A DNA stretch of 64,000 nucleotides from Stenopsyche tienmushanensis (taxonomy: Eukaryota; Arthropoda; Insecta; Trichoptera; Stenopsychidae): assembly GCA_008973525.1 (NCBI GenBank), contig WACJ01000519.1, forward strand, positions 248,001 through 312,000. The letters are read 5' to 3'. Below the pieces are notes generated by a model that saw only the letters and a program-made list of their open reading frames with translations, was not told where the DNA came from and made no database searches. Each line of letters begins with the position of its first letter. The first letter of the stretch is position 1. A program made the translations under genes and the position numbers. This document shows positions 9,993-21,012 of the stretch, piece by piece.

Positions 9993-10000
9993 GGGGGGAG
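9993..10000 (+). other. polypurine tract
   Basis: GGGGGGAG directly abuts the TGT start of the 3' LTR, the position where plus-strand DNA synthesis is primed in LTR elements. Confidence 0.75.
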
Positions 10001-10665
10001 TGTAGCGTGGAGGCATAATTAAATAATTAAAAATAGTGTACATGCGGCGAAATCCATGGGATTTCGCCGTTGCCAGTCCTTACGGTCAAGAAACACGGTC
10101 AAGAAACAAGAAGTACCGCAATAAGGGCTGGATCGACGCGCTCCATGTAGATAAGGACGCTGGCGTCGGTTACATAGATAAGAAAGGGTGGCCTGGCTTC
10201 AATTGCCAGGTATAAATGTGACGCTCTGTAGAAACATTACAGAGACGTCAGTTCGATTCCAGGCCTTGCCCGAGGAACATCTTTTCGGAGATTGTTCCGT
10301 TGAAGCCTCCATACATCGCCATTCTCGCTGCACTTCGTCTGACTGATAGTTCATCACACGCCATTGCCATCCACGACTGTGCGCTCCGCATTTTATATAA
10401 ATAAATGCGTTGAGCTGACACACAGTCTTTAAATTCATCATCTCCATCTACGATCAGAACGAGCAGAACATCCCCATCCCATAAAGAATCCTGACGTAAA
10501 TATCCGTAGTTCACCGGCGCCGTCCTCGTGGTCCAGACTAACGTTACGAAACGTCTAATTTCGAGTGACCTTTGGATCCGGGCTCCGCGATCCGGATAAC
10601 GCAGCATCCGCTGCAGCTACGAAGGAACGCAGGGGTGCCCATAGTCAGCGGCCCCCTACGTTACA
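10001..10665 (+). repeat. 3' LTR
   Basis: 665 bp. Compared base by base with the 5' LTR, the only difference seen is A at 10025 against C at 6022. Confidence 0.92.
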
Positions 10666-10669
10666 GTTT
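10666..10669. other. target-site duplication GTTT (right)
   Basis: Matches 5994-5997. Removing the element restores AATTAATGTTTGTTTGTCCG, which aligns with the uninterrupted paralogue at 20775-20800 (minus strand). Confidence 0.8.
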
Positions 10670-10800
10670 GTTTGTCCGTATTTAATACGCTACCATACCG
10701 TTCATCAGATTGCAATAAAACTTCATCAGCTTATTATTTACACTTGCGGCAATAACATAGGCATAATAAAAATATATTTTGTGTACACAGTTTGTTATGT
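10670..10800 (+). repeat. dispersed repeat G, right flank of the LTR element
   Basis: TTTGTCCGTATTTAATACGC, ACCATACCGTTCATCAGATT and ACACTTGCGGCAATAACATA match 20690-20790 (minus). Repeat G contains a tandem duplication of its ACCGTTCATC block, which is why similar sequence occurs on both sides of the insertion. Confidence 0.6.
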
Positions 10801-11267
10801 GAGGGTAATCACTAGTTTACTATAAAATTCGATGATTTCGTCATGATCGCTCTATGTTTTTCATCCCATATGACATGTGTAAGTTTGAAATTCTATCTGG
10901 GTTTATTTTTATAATAACACCAGTATCAAGTTCAAGGATATCACTATTATTATTCATATTGTTTCTGCTTTTTATAATATTTGGCTTATCAGTTTTTGCA
11001 TTTTATTACACTGGTGCGCGTATCACAGGTTTGAAAACCATTATTGTATATACAGGATGCTGCAGCGAAACTGCCTTGTTTTAAAATTGAATAACACAAA
11101 ACAGAGGATTTTTTTTGAAACTCGCACGGGCTGGAATGTGTTAATAAAACATATATTTTTCAAAATATTGATTTATGATTTACTTCCAAGACTTCATAGA
11201 AAGTTCTAGGTCGCCCCTTATCGACCCCGTTTCCGTAAAGCTTAAATATCTGCAGGTAGTCTCATGA
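10801..11267. other. no gene; possible mariner-type terminus at 11047-11070
   Basis: TATACAGGATGCTGCAGCGA near 11049 resembles the ACAGGATG-type ends of some mariner/Tc1 elements (compare 63210-63239), but no partner end was found. The rest is AT-rich. Confidence 0.25.
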
Positions 11268-11575
11268 TTAACCCCTTAAAGAGGTAAGACACAGTGTTGT
11301 GTCCGAATTCTAGTGATTCAGAAAGAGCATTCTTACACTGAGATTGCGAATAGAAGACAGAGACGGAAAGAGTATCTTACGTACATCATACGATTGTATA
11401 GATCATTAACCCAAATTTATCGAATATGTGAATGATATAATTAATCGATTTCAAGTGTATTGTTTATGTTTACTTGAAGAAATTATCGAATATTGTGTGC
11501 TATCGACAGTGTTTTTTATTTATATACTAGCTTCATACACGCTACGACGGTCCTGATAGATAAGTGGATTTATAC
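11268..11575 (-). mobile_element. TTAA-type MITE, 5'-truncated, inverted
   Basis: TTAA at 11268, then CCCCTTAAAGAGGTAAGACA, which is the right terminus of the family read inward. The blocks GTGTCCGAATTCTAGTG, TATCGACAGTG and CTACGACGGTCCTGATAG follow. The other terminus (CCCTTTGAGTAG) is absent. Confidence 0.75.
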
Positions 11576-12499
11576 GGATTTGGATTTATACAATTCAAGC
11601 ATTCGAAGAATTTATTGGTTCTAAAAATACGGCTATGAAATCTATGGATTCCGAACGTTCATTTGGTATGCTCTGTTATTATATTGTAAGATTAATGGAA
11701 ATTTGTTGTGAATTAAATTGATGCTAGTCATCAAATGCTCAACAGTATTAAAATATATATAATTTTTTCCTTGATATTCAAGCATTTGTATGCTGCAAAG
11801 ACGTAATAGCGACACATGTGTGGCGAATAATTTAATAAATATAATTAGATTTAGGGATTCGAAATGGCAGCAGCTCGTTCTTTGTCATGAATTCATTAAA
11901 CGCACAGACTGGAGTCAATGTGTTTAATTCTCTCTGTCTCGAATTAACGTCGTGGACGTCCTTTGATGGATCTTCAGCCAACTATGCAATACTTTTGTTC
12001 TCGAATTTCGCATTCTAAAATTCGCCAACTCCTGCGATGTTCTCATACGGAAAATTATCCAAAGCAGGGGCGTTCAACCGTACGGGGTCATGGGACGGAC
12101 AGCGGTTTCTAGACGATGATTGCCAGACTTAAGAGCTAACATTAACGAAATGCCGGATTATCCCCTTTCAGAGAAGTATTTTTCTGCTAATAAAGCGTCT
12201 AGTAAATAATGGAGGAGGGATTCTCAAATTAAATTTGCAATCGCTAGACGCATTATATACGACGCCATGAATTTCTACATTATGAAGATTGGATGGCAAA
12301 CAGATGGAAATCACTGCTTTGACATCCTGTCTATGCGCCCGATTTTATTCCCAATTCCCAGACAAATATTTCAAGGGGCTGCAATAAAACAAGGTTATCA
12401 ACCAGCGCACGAAGAAATAAATGCTTCGAATATATTGATATGTTAACCTTTCGAAACGATCAAATTTATTTCGGCCATCTGATAAACAAGCAAATATAG
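11576..12499. other. no recognisable feature
   Basis: AT-rich without an open frame or repeat that I recognise. Confidence 0.35.
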
Positions 12500-12948
12500 G
12501 GGTCTTTCAATTGGGGCGCTCGAAATTTGTTTGGCTCTAGTGGTTGTATTGTTAAAACAGCATCTGTCAAATTTGTTGTGAATATAGCTGACTGTATATA
12601 TTTGCTATAAACTGGCATTGCCATAACCGACTGGCCTGAACTGGATGATATGGATACCGACGACATATGATTCCAACAAGATAGCGCTATGTGCCACATA
12701 GCGCATGCCACGATGGACATTCTACACGAGCGATTTGAGAGTATGGTTTGGTTCGCATGGCAGTCATAGAAAATTGGACGTCCCGATTACGTGCCACCAA
12801 GCAAAGCTGTGGCGGACATTTGAACGACATTATATTCCATACTAAATGCTATAAATTATTATTTCAAATAAAAAAGAAAAGAGTGGATATGTCATACACA
12901 ACTTGTTTTATTTGCATTTAAAAATTGAGCATCCTTATTGAAAGACCC
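12500..12948 (+). pseudogene. mariner M3, internally deleted copy with both ends
   Basis: The ends are inverted: the left reads GGTCTTTCAATTGGGGCGCT and the right, inward, GGTCTTTCAATAAGGATGCT. Inside, the plus strand encodes LDDMDTDDI-stop-FQQDSAMCHIAHATM (12642-12707), the block around the second catalytic Asp; the Trp before FQQD is TGA. After a shift comes AVIENWTSRLRATKQSCGGH (12757-12816) and LNDIIFH, the C terminus. The N terminus and DNA-binding domain are missing. About 450 bp remain. A related C-terminal piece is at 42713-42768 (minus). Confidence 0.7.
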
Positions 12949-13043
12949 TTTTTTTGTTCGCACAAGGGAGAAATCTTCAAAAGACAACACCATTCTGGTG
13001 TCTCCAGTAAGTATTGCAATAAGGTGGCAGCCATATATGTCTC

Positions 13044-13271
13044 TTGGACTCATCGGTTGACCCTTTTCTGCAAAACGCACGTTGGAATTTGTGGCAATAC
13101 GATATCAATGTCCATAACATATTTATAGATTTCTGCAAGGCATACGACAGCATCAATCGAGAAAAACTTTGGAAGATCATGTTGGAGATGGGAATCTCGA
13201 GTAAGCTGGTGAGGCTGTCGAGGATTTGTGTGTCTCGTGTGGATCTCGTCTTTGTGGATCTGTTAGTATAA
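13044..13271 (+). pseudogene. non-LTR reverse transcriptase fragment (motif A)
   Basis: NIFIDFCKAYDSINREKLWK (about 13107-13166), followed by MLEMGISSKLVRLSRICVSR, is the catalytic motif A segment of a non-LTR RT: the Asp of F-x-D is present. The frame then runs into unrelated sequence and stops. The C-terminal tail at 13296-13420 follows directly, so the unit is probably one internally deleted non-LTR copy. Confidence 0.75.
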
Positions 13272-13295
13272 TACAAGATCCGGTAATGGATGTTG

Positions 13296-13572
13296 GGGGT
13301 CAAGGACAGATGGGCGCTCATTCGAGGTGTCAGCGGTCTGAAAGGTGGACCGGTTGGACACACAAACCTTGTAGCCACTCCCTCATCTTTTAGGGCTTTT
13401 CGTGTAAGCTATAGGGAGAAATGCATCCCGGGAGCTTTCTACAATCTCCATGTTCATGAAAACCCCCCTCAGAGGCTAATTTACATTGGTGGCTCGCACC
13501 AAATGAGGAAGCGAGCGAGACTGAACTTCTCCTCACCCATAAAACGTACATATTTATTTATTTATTTTATCT
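13296..13572 (+). pseudogene. non-LTR ORF2 C-terminal tail and 3' UTR
   Basis: DRWALIRGVSGLKGGPVGHT followed by NLVATPSSFRAF is the best-preserved copy of a tail found six times in this window. Downstream (13440-13572), AACCCCCCTCAG, GGTGGCTCGCACCAAATG and a TTTATTTA-rich end look like a 3' UTR. Confidence 0.55.
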
Positions 13573-13612
13573 AGTCTTAATTTACAAAATCTAGCTAGTT
13601 TCTCCCCCGCGC

Positions 13613-14735
13613 TCAGAGCGCAAGTGGCCACTTGGAGTTGAGGGTGAGCATGCCTTCGTGGACATGGATATTTAATTCAGTTTTTGTACCTTGCTGTGCA
13701 CTTTTGTTGAGCGGGCTGACATGGTCCCGAATAGCGGGATCAAAATACAGGTCGGGTCTCCATGTTATTATAGTACGTCTAGGCCTGGGCATTTGGACGG
13801 AGGAGGCCCAGGACAGACGAAAATGGCGAAATGCGTCGTTAATGGCCGGGGCTCTCTTATAGGCCTGTAGAAGCCACCCAAAGTGAAAACTAAATAAAGT
13901 AAGCACGTTGTGTATTTACTCCATGGTTTCCACGCCCCAGAGCCTTTGAGCATTGAAGGGATCATTCTGTCAAGTGAGAACGTATTTATGTACATATCTC
14001 ATGCTGGGCTGTCGAACGTCGCGTGTGCGGCATCGTTGTTGGTTGCTCCAGAATTATGGCATTCCGGGATTATCTCCTGGGCTATTTTATGGAGATATGC
14101 CCCAAAGCATCCACGCCCGGTAAGAACCTGGGTCAGGTGGTAATACAGCTAACCGTGTTTTTCTGTTCCACTCTTCCAGGTCTGTGATCTGTCAATATGC
14201 ACACCGACCTTTTATGGAGCTGTTCCATCAGGACTGCCACACTGCTATGATACTTTATCTGACAGGCTTCTTTTTTGTTCCTTTTGGTACAGCTTGGGTC
14301 AATTGGCGGTATGGCAGTCAGTACCAGAATAGCGTCTTCTGACACTATGCAGTATGCGCTTCTATGTTGTACCCTGGCAGTGTTGAGCCTGGCCTTTCAG
14401 TTTTCTAATACGTTGGGTCATATTATGGCACCGTATAATAGCGCAGATTGCCTAGTTTTCTGCCTTCAGGTGTTAGGTGTCAGCCTGGCCAGACGCTCAG
14501 CGATTCGAATCGACGAAATTTGATTTCAAACTGGTCGACCATCAGCGAGTTCCCTACGTTTTTAAGAAGATAACTTTGGTTTTGTGAATTGGGAGCTCCA
14601 GACTAGCTTCTGAGAGTTCCAGTTCGCGCGTAGTATCTCTGGAGACTTGGCGGTAACGAGAAGAGACACATTATCAGCGAAAGCAACCATGGTGATTGTT
14701 CGCTCTCGTCTCTCATCATTGGTGGAGTATATCAA
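13613..14735 (-). pseudogene. R1-like non-LTR retrotransposon ORF2 remnant
   Basis: Read on the minus strand, 14699-14640 encodes TMVAFADNVSLLVTAKSPE, the RT catalytic box (FADD became FADN). Then comes SEDAILVLTAIPPIDP (14345-14290), a C-terminal block typical of R1/LOA-type ORF2. At about 14095-13985 the frame reads like the CCHC-containing tail (GAYLHKIAQEIIPECHNSGA ... FDSPAWD), and 13995-13900 has SLDRMIPSMLKGSGAWKPWS. Shifts and stops break it. These proteins copy RNA at a nicked chromosomal target. It is converging on, and distinct from, the plus-strand non-LTR copy at 13044-13572. Confidence 0.7.
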
Positions 14736-16184
14736 AATTAATCTAAAATGTTATTGAATGATGCATACTGCATTGCAATAACGCTCGGCAGTGCATCGCA
14801 AATCGGTAATATTCCCCCCCCCCCCAAACTTCTTGCGTTTTTTAAAAGCTATGCAATCGATTGTATTACTAAAAGCGTATTTATACGCTGCTAAAAATAC
14901 GATGTTATTTTAGACTCTAACGCCATAGCATGTTGCAGTAATGGTATTCAAATGTGTGTGTTCATAGCATATTTATAATTTCGCACTTTCTCTCAAAGCT
15001 ATATTTATTCAGTTGTTGCATACGTCTCCATTAATCCTCCTTATGAGCAATATGTGATTTCATTCAATGAAATATTGCACAATAGCAGCCATGTGCAGCA
15101 TTAGCTCCGGACGCTCAGACGGCCAATCGTATTTCCGCATATATTTTCATCCATCTCGCAATATAAGAATGAAAATGCTATTTTAAAATTGTTCGCTTGA
15201 GTAATACATTAATCAAGAAGGGTATTTATAGAATTAGAACCTTTCAGAAGCCATTTCCACAAATTGAATATAATAATAGCATCGTCGGAAAAGCCACGAC
15301 GTAAATATGTAAATATTTAAAATGTAACGCCACCCCCAAAAGCGTCCCTTATTAAAACGCAAAGATCATGACATCAAAAACAAAAATATGAATCATATCA
15401 AAAATCAATCTCTATCGCATGAAAATCATGCCAAGAAACTACATCGGAAAAACTAATTATGGAAATTTTCATTATTTCATCAGTTTCTGGGAATATATGT
15501 ACGTGCTTACACTCACGAATCTTTTTTGATCAATATATTAGCTCACTTACTCACTTTAACATTATATATGCGGGTCGTGTAAAAACACGGATTGTACTCA
15601 ATCATCATATTATCGTCATTTAAGCTCATGTATGAATCGTAATTTGATTGGACATCCTATTTGGGAGACGCTTGCGGCCATTTTGTCAATGTTTATATGT
15701 AATTATGCATTATTGAAGTCAACTGCATAAACCACGAATTGAATCAAAAGATTGCGCAAACGCGACCCCACTTTGTGTTGCATTTGCATTATTGAAGCGC
15801 ATATTTGCGTTGTCATCCGCCACGGAACTCCCCAATGGAAAGTCTGCTCCGTGGGGTCGACAAATAGCACTCGAGCACTGTTCAAATTTGCTCCGTCCAA
15901 TCAAGAAAGTATCTTGATTTTAGACGACGGATAAGTTTACTTCTGCTTTGTTTTGTGAAATAACAATGAGTTTATTTCGGTCTGGAAAATCACATCTTTG
16001 TCATCTTGAAAATTGTGTATGATTTATATATATTGCGTCCGTTCCAACGCAAATACGTTAATTTTGCAAATCGCGCAACTCAATCACGATGAAAAGAGTC
16101 ATCGTCATCGAAGAGTCTCGCAGCTGAACGATATCTCTCTATCTAAATATATTTGCACGAAATGATATTTTAAATTAAAATTGC
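14736..16184. other. no gene; includes a C12 tract
   Basis: A run of 12 C at 14814-14825 is the only marked feature. The rest is AT-rich with short open frames near 15703-15934 on both strands and no motif. Confidence 0.4.
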
Positions 16185-16330
16185 AGTACTTCAATCAAGT
16201 TCCCGCGTTATAACTTTAGCAACGTCTACCGAAGCCCTAGCCACTTTGTATCGAAAGTAGATGATATTCATTTAACAATAATCAATGTAAACTACATGTA
16301 GACAAAAAAGCAGCTTTGTAGATTTTAATT
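16185..16330 (+). repeat. dispersed repeat, partner at 48203-48342
   Basis: The blocks TACTTCAATCAAG, GAAGCCCTAGCCAC and TTGTATCGAAAGTAGA, then ACAATAAT and TTGTAGACAAAAA-type sequence, recur in order and orientation at 48 kb with roughly four-fifths identity by eye. Confidence 0.55.
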
Positions 16331-17496
16331 TAATGCCGGTATGTAGAATTGTGAATGCTGCCGATTTATCGAATAATTAATGATATACATGTTTAAATCA
16401 TGCAAATCAGATTTGTTTAAAATCAAATGATTGAATAATTACATACTTTTAAAATGAATTATAATTCAGCTCAATGGATTTATGTGTAAGTGAAAAAGCT
16501 TTCTATTACAATCTGTCTTTAGACATTTTTCTAACCACGTGCATTCATCTCTTTGTTAAAGCAGTTTAAATTTTGGACCTAAATCCTAGCCCCTTTGAAC
16601 TAAAATCTTCTTTGAGAATCAGTTATTAATGTACCGCAACTGAAAGTCAATATTAATAAAAGACTTAGAAGATTAAATATTTGGAGCAAAATAGAAGATG
16701 CATTTTAAATATCGATTTTTCTTTCAATTTCATTACAAATTTAATTTTATTTAAGCAGACATATCAAGCACTTTTCCTAAATAAATGTTTGATATTTGTG
16801 TTTCTTCTCCAATGTGTCGCCTGTATTTTAAGGAAATAATAGAAAGTATTAGTGGATGTAAGATCGAATGGGGGTGATGGGCGGAAATAGGTTTTGCATG
16901 GTAAGTAAACGTTGTGGTATATGGAATAGACCAGGATTGGCGAACCTATGATCCGCGAAGACTTTTTAACGATTAAGTTGTACCAAAAAAAGGGTCAACT
17001 GTCAATTAATTGTATTATAGAGTCAACCACCCTCCTATAGTGTCTTTTTAGGAAGCAACTGGTAAAATACGCAAATTCAATGCCCCCTCGCGCGTGTTAG
17101 TCACGTATAAGTTGTATGGGTGCCTAACTTTCTATAGCGTTTTGCTTCTATAGCGTAGTTCCCATTTCGATGCTATAGAAGGGTTACAATTTATTTTATA
17201 GCACCGCTATCGTATTCTATTTATACATTCCGCGTATAATTGAAACCGCGTATTACAAGAGATGAGAATGACCATTGAATTACACGGTAACGGTAGACAG
17301 GCCTACACAAGGCCTAGCAATAAAAAAACGAACAAAATTTGACCCGCTTCTCAAAAAGGTTCGCCATCCCAGGAGTAAACAGTCCCCGACTCTTGCTGCT
17401 TAAACCATTGATCTTTCTATTGGTCTGGTACCATTTCATGCCAACTTTTGTGTTGCTATCTACTGCTGTATTTACTGTGTTCTATTATAATATTCG
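16331..17496. other. no recognisable feature
   Basis: AT-rich; no open frame over 60 codons and no repeat match found. Confidence 0.4.
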
Positions 17497-18094
17497 TTAA
17501 CTCTTTCATTGCTGACCGATAAAACTGTAGCTAAGCGAAGACTTGCGAGCCAATTTGATGTAATTCAATTTTGAAAAAATAAGAATGATGTTTAAAAAAA
17601 TCAAAAAGGTGCGATTACAAAACTTTTTTCTCATTTGGGCAGGTTATGTGGCACGGATGCCAACACACTGAGTCCCTCCCTGAGCCAGATGAAAGTGGCG
17701 ACATATCGCTTGAAAAAACATTTTTATTGGACTGAAACAGCTCCAAACAGCGCTCCGAATTATGGACGCGTTGTTTTTGATCGAGTATGGGCAAACGTGG
17801 TACCTATTTCGAACAGAGCTTTCTCATGGACAAATGTTGATGCAAAATGATGAACACACTTCTGATATTTTTAACACTATCGTGGCCGCATCAATTTATC
17901 AAAAACTTATACTAGGGGCCAGCTACTTTCTTTTAAAACTAGTAAAAAAAACTATTTAAGTATTCATGAATAAACTAAATATAAATATAACTTTTTGTCA
18001 TCCTACGAACTTATTGAGTGTTTTTCTAATACATACTACTTTTCACAAATGCTAACCACGACAATATATCGATGTTCGACACTAAGAGGGTTAA
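17497..18094. mobile_element. 598-bp TTAA-flanked piggyBac-type element, family 2
   Basis: TTAA at 17497-17500 is followed by CTCTTTCATTGCTGAC, and TTAA at 18091-18094 is preceded by a terminus that reads inward CCCTCTTAGTGTCGAACATC then GATATATTGTCG. The latter terminus recurs at 53036 and, diverged, at 37492. Two overlapping open frames (17635-17850 and 17762-17959) might derive from a transposase, but no piggyBac catalytic motif can be recognised. Confidence 0.5.
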
Positions 18095-19019
18095 GCGAGG
18101 GCTCCCCAGCAGAAAAAAACAGCAATGGCGAACTCATTGTATTACACAATTTCTAATGGACTCTCAAAATCAATCTTTCCGATGTTGGCTCAAGTAATGG
18201 GTGCCAGAGTGCTTTTGAAACTTTACGATGGGCCAGCTTCAAATTCGAGGCCGCTGCTTTGTTGACTCTTCGTTGTGTCTCTTTTCAGTGACATTGACAT
18301 TGTGTGTTAAATTTAGCTTCTGATGTCGTCCCAATCATAACGACCATAACTCGACGCGATAGTCTGCCCTGATAGTCTTCATTCTGAACGATTCGTCGGT
18401 GAATTTGCGGCGTTGAGACGTCGATTGCAATCAGTGACGACAGTGCTTGGTGGTAAGTTTTCGAGCGATTGGAGATATAAAAAAGTATCCTCGTTTAGAC
18501 ATGATCGGAATACACGCGACCATTCCAAACTATTTTTCAAACATAAAAACACTGGCTGTTGGGAGACTCAAAACAAACAAAAACATCGGTATCAATTTAA
18601 TGAAAAACGGATCACCAGACGGCTATGAAAGCGTGACTTGTAGACGAAGCTTTGTTGGATCTGTTCGCGTTTTTCCCAAAAGGGATTTACTGAACATAGT
18701 GCGAAAATTAAAGTTTCAGTAAATAGAACTGGAAACATATAGATATTTGCATTCCGTTCCATAAAAAAATAAATCATAGTCACAAGAGTATTTTGATCCG
18801 TCCAAATGTAACAATAGTCATAGAATGTTGTAGATTCTTCGGTTTAGAAACAAAAAACGACAAAATCTACCAGATCGAAATCTAACAAATCACTTTTTGC
18901 ACTTTTATGCGAAAAATACATACGTCCTTTTTTATTTTTTTAAAACAGAATTGTAAAAACGGTACGTATTTTTGGCACTACCAATATAAATGCTGCTCTC
19001 ATCTCATCAACGTAATTGT
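18095..19019. other. no recognisable feature
   Basis: Overlapping open frames at 18413-18722 (plus; up to 91 codons) have no motif that I know. Confidence 0.4.
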
Positions 19020-19073
19020 TTTTGAAAGTGAAGTATCCCTTCCACATGTGAGTGCATACTCATCAAAGGGTTA
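19020..19073 (-). repeat. terminus of TTAA-type repeat, family C
   Basis: CATGTGAGTGCATACTCATC followed by AAAGGGTTAA is the inverse of the sequence at 3059-3090. Confidence 0.55.
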
Positions 19074-19487
19074 AAGCTATGTGAAGGTTTTTATTTCCAA
19101 TCAACTTTCAGGCGGAAAGTCTACTCAAAGACGATTTCATTTCTAGCTCCGTACAGAAAGAAAATGATTTTTAAATAATTGTATTTACTAGTAACGAAAA
19201 ATGAATGTAATATTAGGTGTATCGAAAAGTCCTTGCCATGCTATGCAATATGTACAAATATGATTTTCTACTTCAGTTGCGTTTATTCTTTAGAGAATAT
19301 GCCAAAGATCGACTAAGATCAGAGCCGTAACTAGGGTATGAAGCGCCCGTGGCAAGTATCTAATTTAACTTGAAGTTAATTAAAACTATTATAATGAATG
19401 GTTTAAAATAATATACAAAGATAGTACCCCATAAGTACCTGACCTAACGTATAGATGGCGGTTACTGTTATAAAAAAAATACTATGA

Positions 19488-19680
19488 TAGAAAGTATCTA
19501 AACGCTACATTGTATCCGCGATTATGCAGATCATAGAAAACGCTGCAAAAAGCTCTAAATGAGGACGGAGTGGTCATAAAGTTGATGTGCTCAATCGGTC
19601 CGCTTTTCGGATCACTGATATGACGAATGAGCGGCTCGCGATCGGATGCCATACTTGAACATAACGATAATGAATGAGTC
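19488..19680 (-). pseudogene. non-LTR ORF2 C-terminal tail
   Basis: The minus strand reads SDREPLIRHISDPKSGPIEH followed by INFMTTPSSFRAF, the tail shared with 13296-13420 and others. Confidence 0.55.
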
Positions 19681-19689
19681 AATCAGTGT

Positions 19690-20514
19690 TGGTTCATGTT
19701 TTACGCCCCAGACTCAGTTGCACCCGAGGTGGGCGCTTGCTGAATATGCGGTCCTGAATAAATAAAATTAGCAAGGACTTATTGATGCACCTAATAGCAC
19801 CACTTTAAAGTAGGATGAACCCTAATTAACAACATATTTTAAATAATAAAGTGTCACATATAGCTTCTGTGACAAAAAAATGGTAGTTTTATCTCATCCA
19901 ATCTCTTCACTAGACACGCTTTCAACAGACCAAGAACTTGTGCATTACCCTAATACGATAACTGTTTTAAGGTATAAATTATATTTTTGCTAATGCTTAA
20001 TTAGGGACGATGCTCCATCCTTTACCATAGATGATTTAATATTTAATTAAGCTAAAGTTTAACTCAGTAATATTTTATATAAGACAATATAATGAAACCC
20101 ATGTATATATATCGATAGGATAGAAGAGGAAAGCTCGAAAGACACCCTGTCTATAGGGAACTTATAAACTTGCACGTGCGTCAATATAAATTTTATAGCC
20201 CGGAGTTATTTTATTGTCCCATTTTATCACAGGGATGTTATTTTGCTAGACTCTGGTCAATATAATTTTGACGTTTGATTTTTTTTTTTTGTCTATCATA
20301 TTTATTATTGTGTCCATGAAGATATTTTAGGACCTATTATGTAATAGGAGATAAAAGTATCCGAAGCCTTAATATCAAATTGCTTGTCGGATGACAATTC
20401 ATATATGAGAATATTACGACGATCTTTGAAAAAGCAACTCATGAAAATCTGTAAGGAAAAAAATATTTTTATGGATTGCTTTTTTTCGATTTGTCGTGTT
20501 TGTGTAATAAATAA
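19690..20514. other. no recognisable feature
   Basis: AT-rich; one 62-codon open frame (20384-20572) overlaps a repeat and carries no motif. Confidence 0.4.
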
Positions 20515-20556
20515 TAAAATAGCGAATACCCGGCATGCGTTGCAATGCCATAAGGG
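20515..20556 (+). repeat. short dispersed repeat (CCCGGCATGCGTTGCAATGCC)
   Basis: TAGCGAATACCCGGCATGCG continued by TTGCAATGCC recurs at 50707-50737, probably an end of a longer repeat. Here it lies next to repeat G. Confidence 0.5.
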
Positions 20557-20589
20557 CTTAATAATTATTTGAAAAGAAACGCATTACGT

Positions 20590-20880
20590 GTTTTATTGCT
20601 TCAGGTCAAGTGTAGCGCGAGCCGAAGGGCTGGGATCCAAAAGCATATGCACACTCGCTCTCATATCGAAGACTGATATTTTTAATATGCCTATGTTATT
20701 CCCGCAAGTGTAAACAGTAAGTTGACAATGTTTTATCGCAATCGGATGAACGGTATGGAAGCGCATTAAATACGGACAAACATACATTGATTTTTATATA
20801 TTAAACTATGCCTATGTTACTCGCGCAAAAACAAATTCAAACAGGGATATTTTTTTATATATTAGATAGGTATGCCACTG
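20590..20880 (-). repeat. dispersed repeat G, uninterrupted copy (empty site)
   Basis: On the minus strand, GCGCGAGTAACATAGGCATA, AAAATCAATGTATGTTTGTC and CGTATTTAATGCGC run without a break, whereas at 5.9/10.7 kb the same junction is split by the LTR element. The second ACCGTTCATC unit and CACTTGCGGGAATAACATAG follow. Confidence 0.65.
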
Positions 20881-20944
20881 ATTTAGTGATTACTTTATGC
20901 TATGTATGGACACAATCGAAAATGAGAGAGTAGAAACGATTCTC

Positions 20945-21012
20945 CCTCTCTTTCCGGCCGAGTTTAGAGTTTCACTTTTCGTGACGTTTAAACCAATTTG
21001 CCCTACCATTAA
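20945..21012 (+). repeat. dispersed repeat G fragment
   Basis: GAGTTTCACTTTTCGTGACG followed by TTTAAACCAATTTGCCCTAC matches 5785-5830, 27493-27540 and 37655-37710 (minus). Confidence 0.55.

Larger units (their letters stand above)
5998..10665 (+). mobile_element. gag-only LTR retrotransposon, 4,668 bp
   Basis: It has two 665-bp LTRs (TGTAGCG ... CGTTACA) that differ at one position (C at 6022, A at 10025), a 4-bp TSD, a tRNA-Leu-like primer site one base inside the 5' LTR, and a GGGGGGAG polypurine tract abutting the 3' LTR. The 3,338-bp interior holds one long Gag-like ORF and about 985 bp without a recognisable domain. No protease, RT, RNase H or integrase motif is visible, so the copy is structurally complete but non-autonomous, comparable to the gag-bearing non-autonomous LTR elements known elsewhere. 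Near-identical LTRs show recent insertion. It sits in repeat G, with a paralogous empty site at 20.8 kb. Superfamily assignment (Gypsy more likely than Bel-Pao) is inferred from the TSD length and Gag style. Confidence 0.9.
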
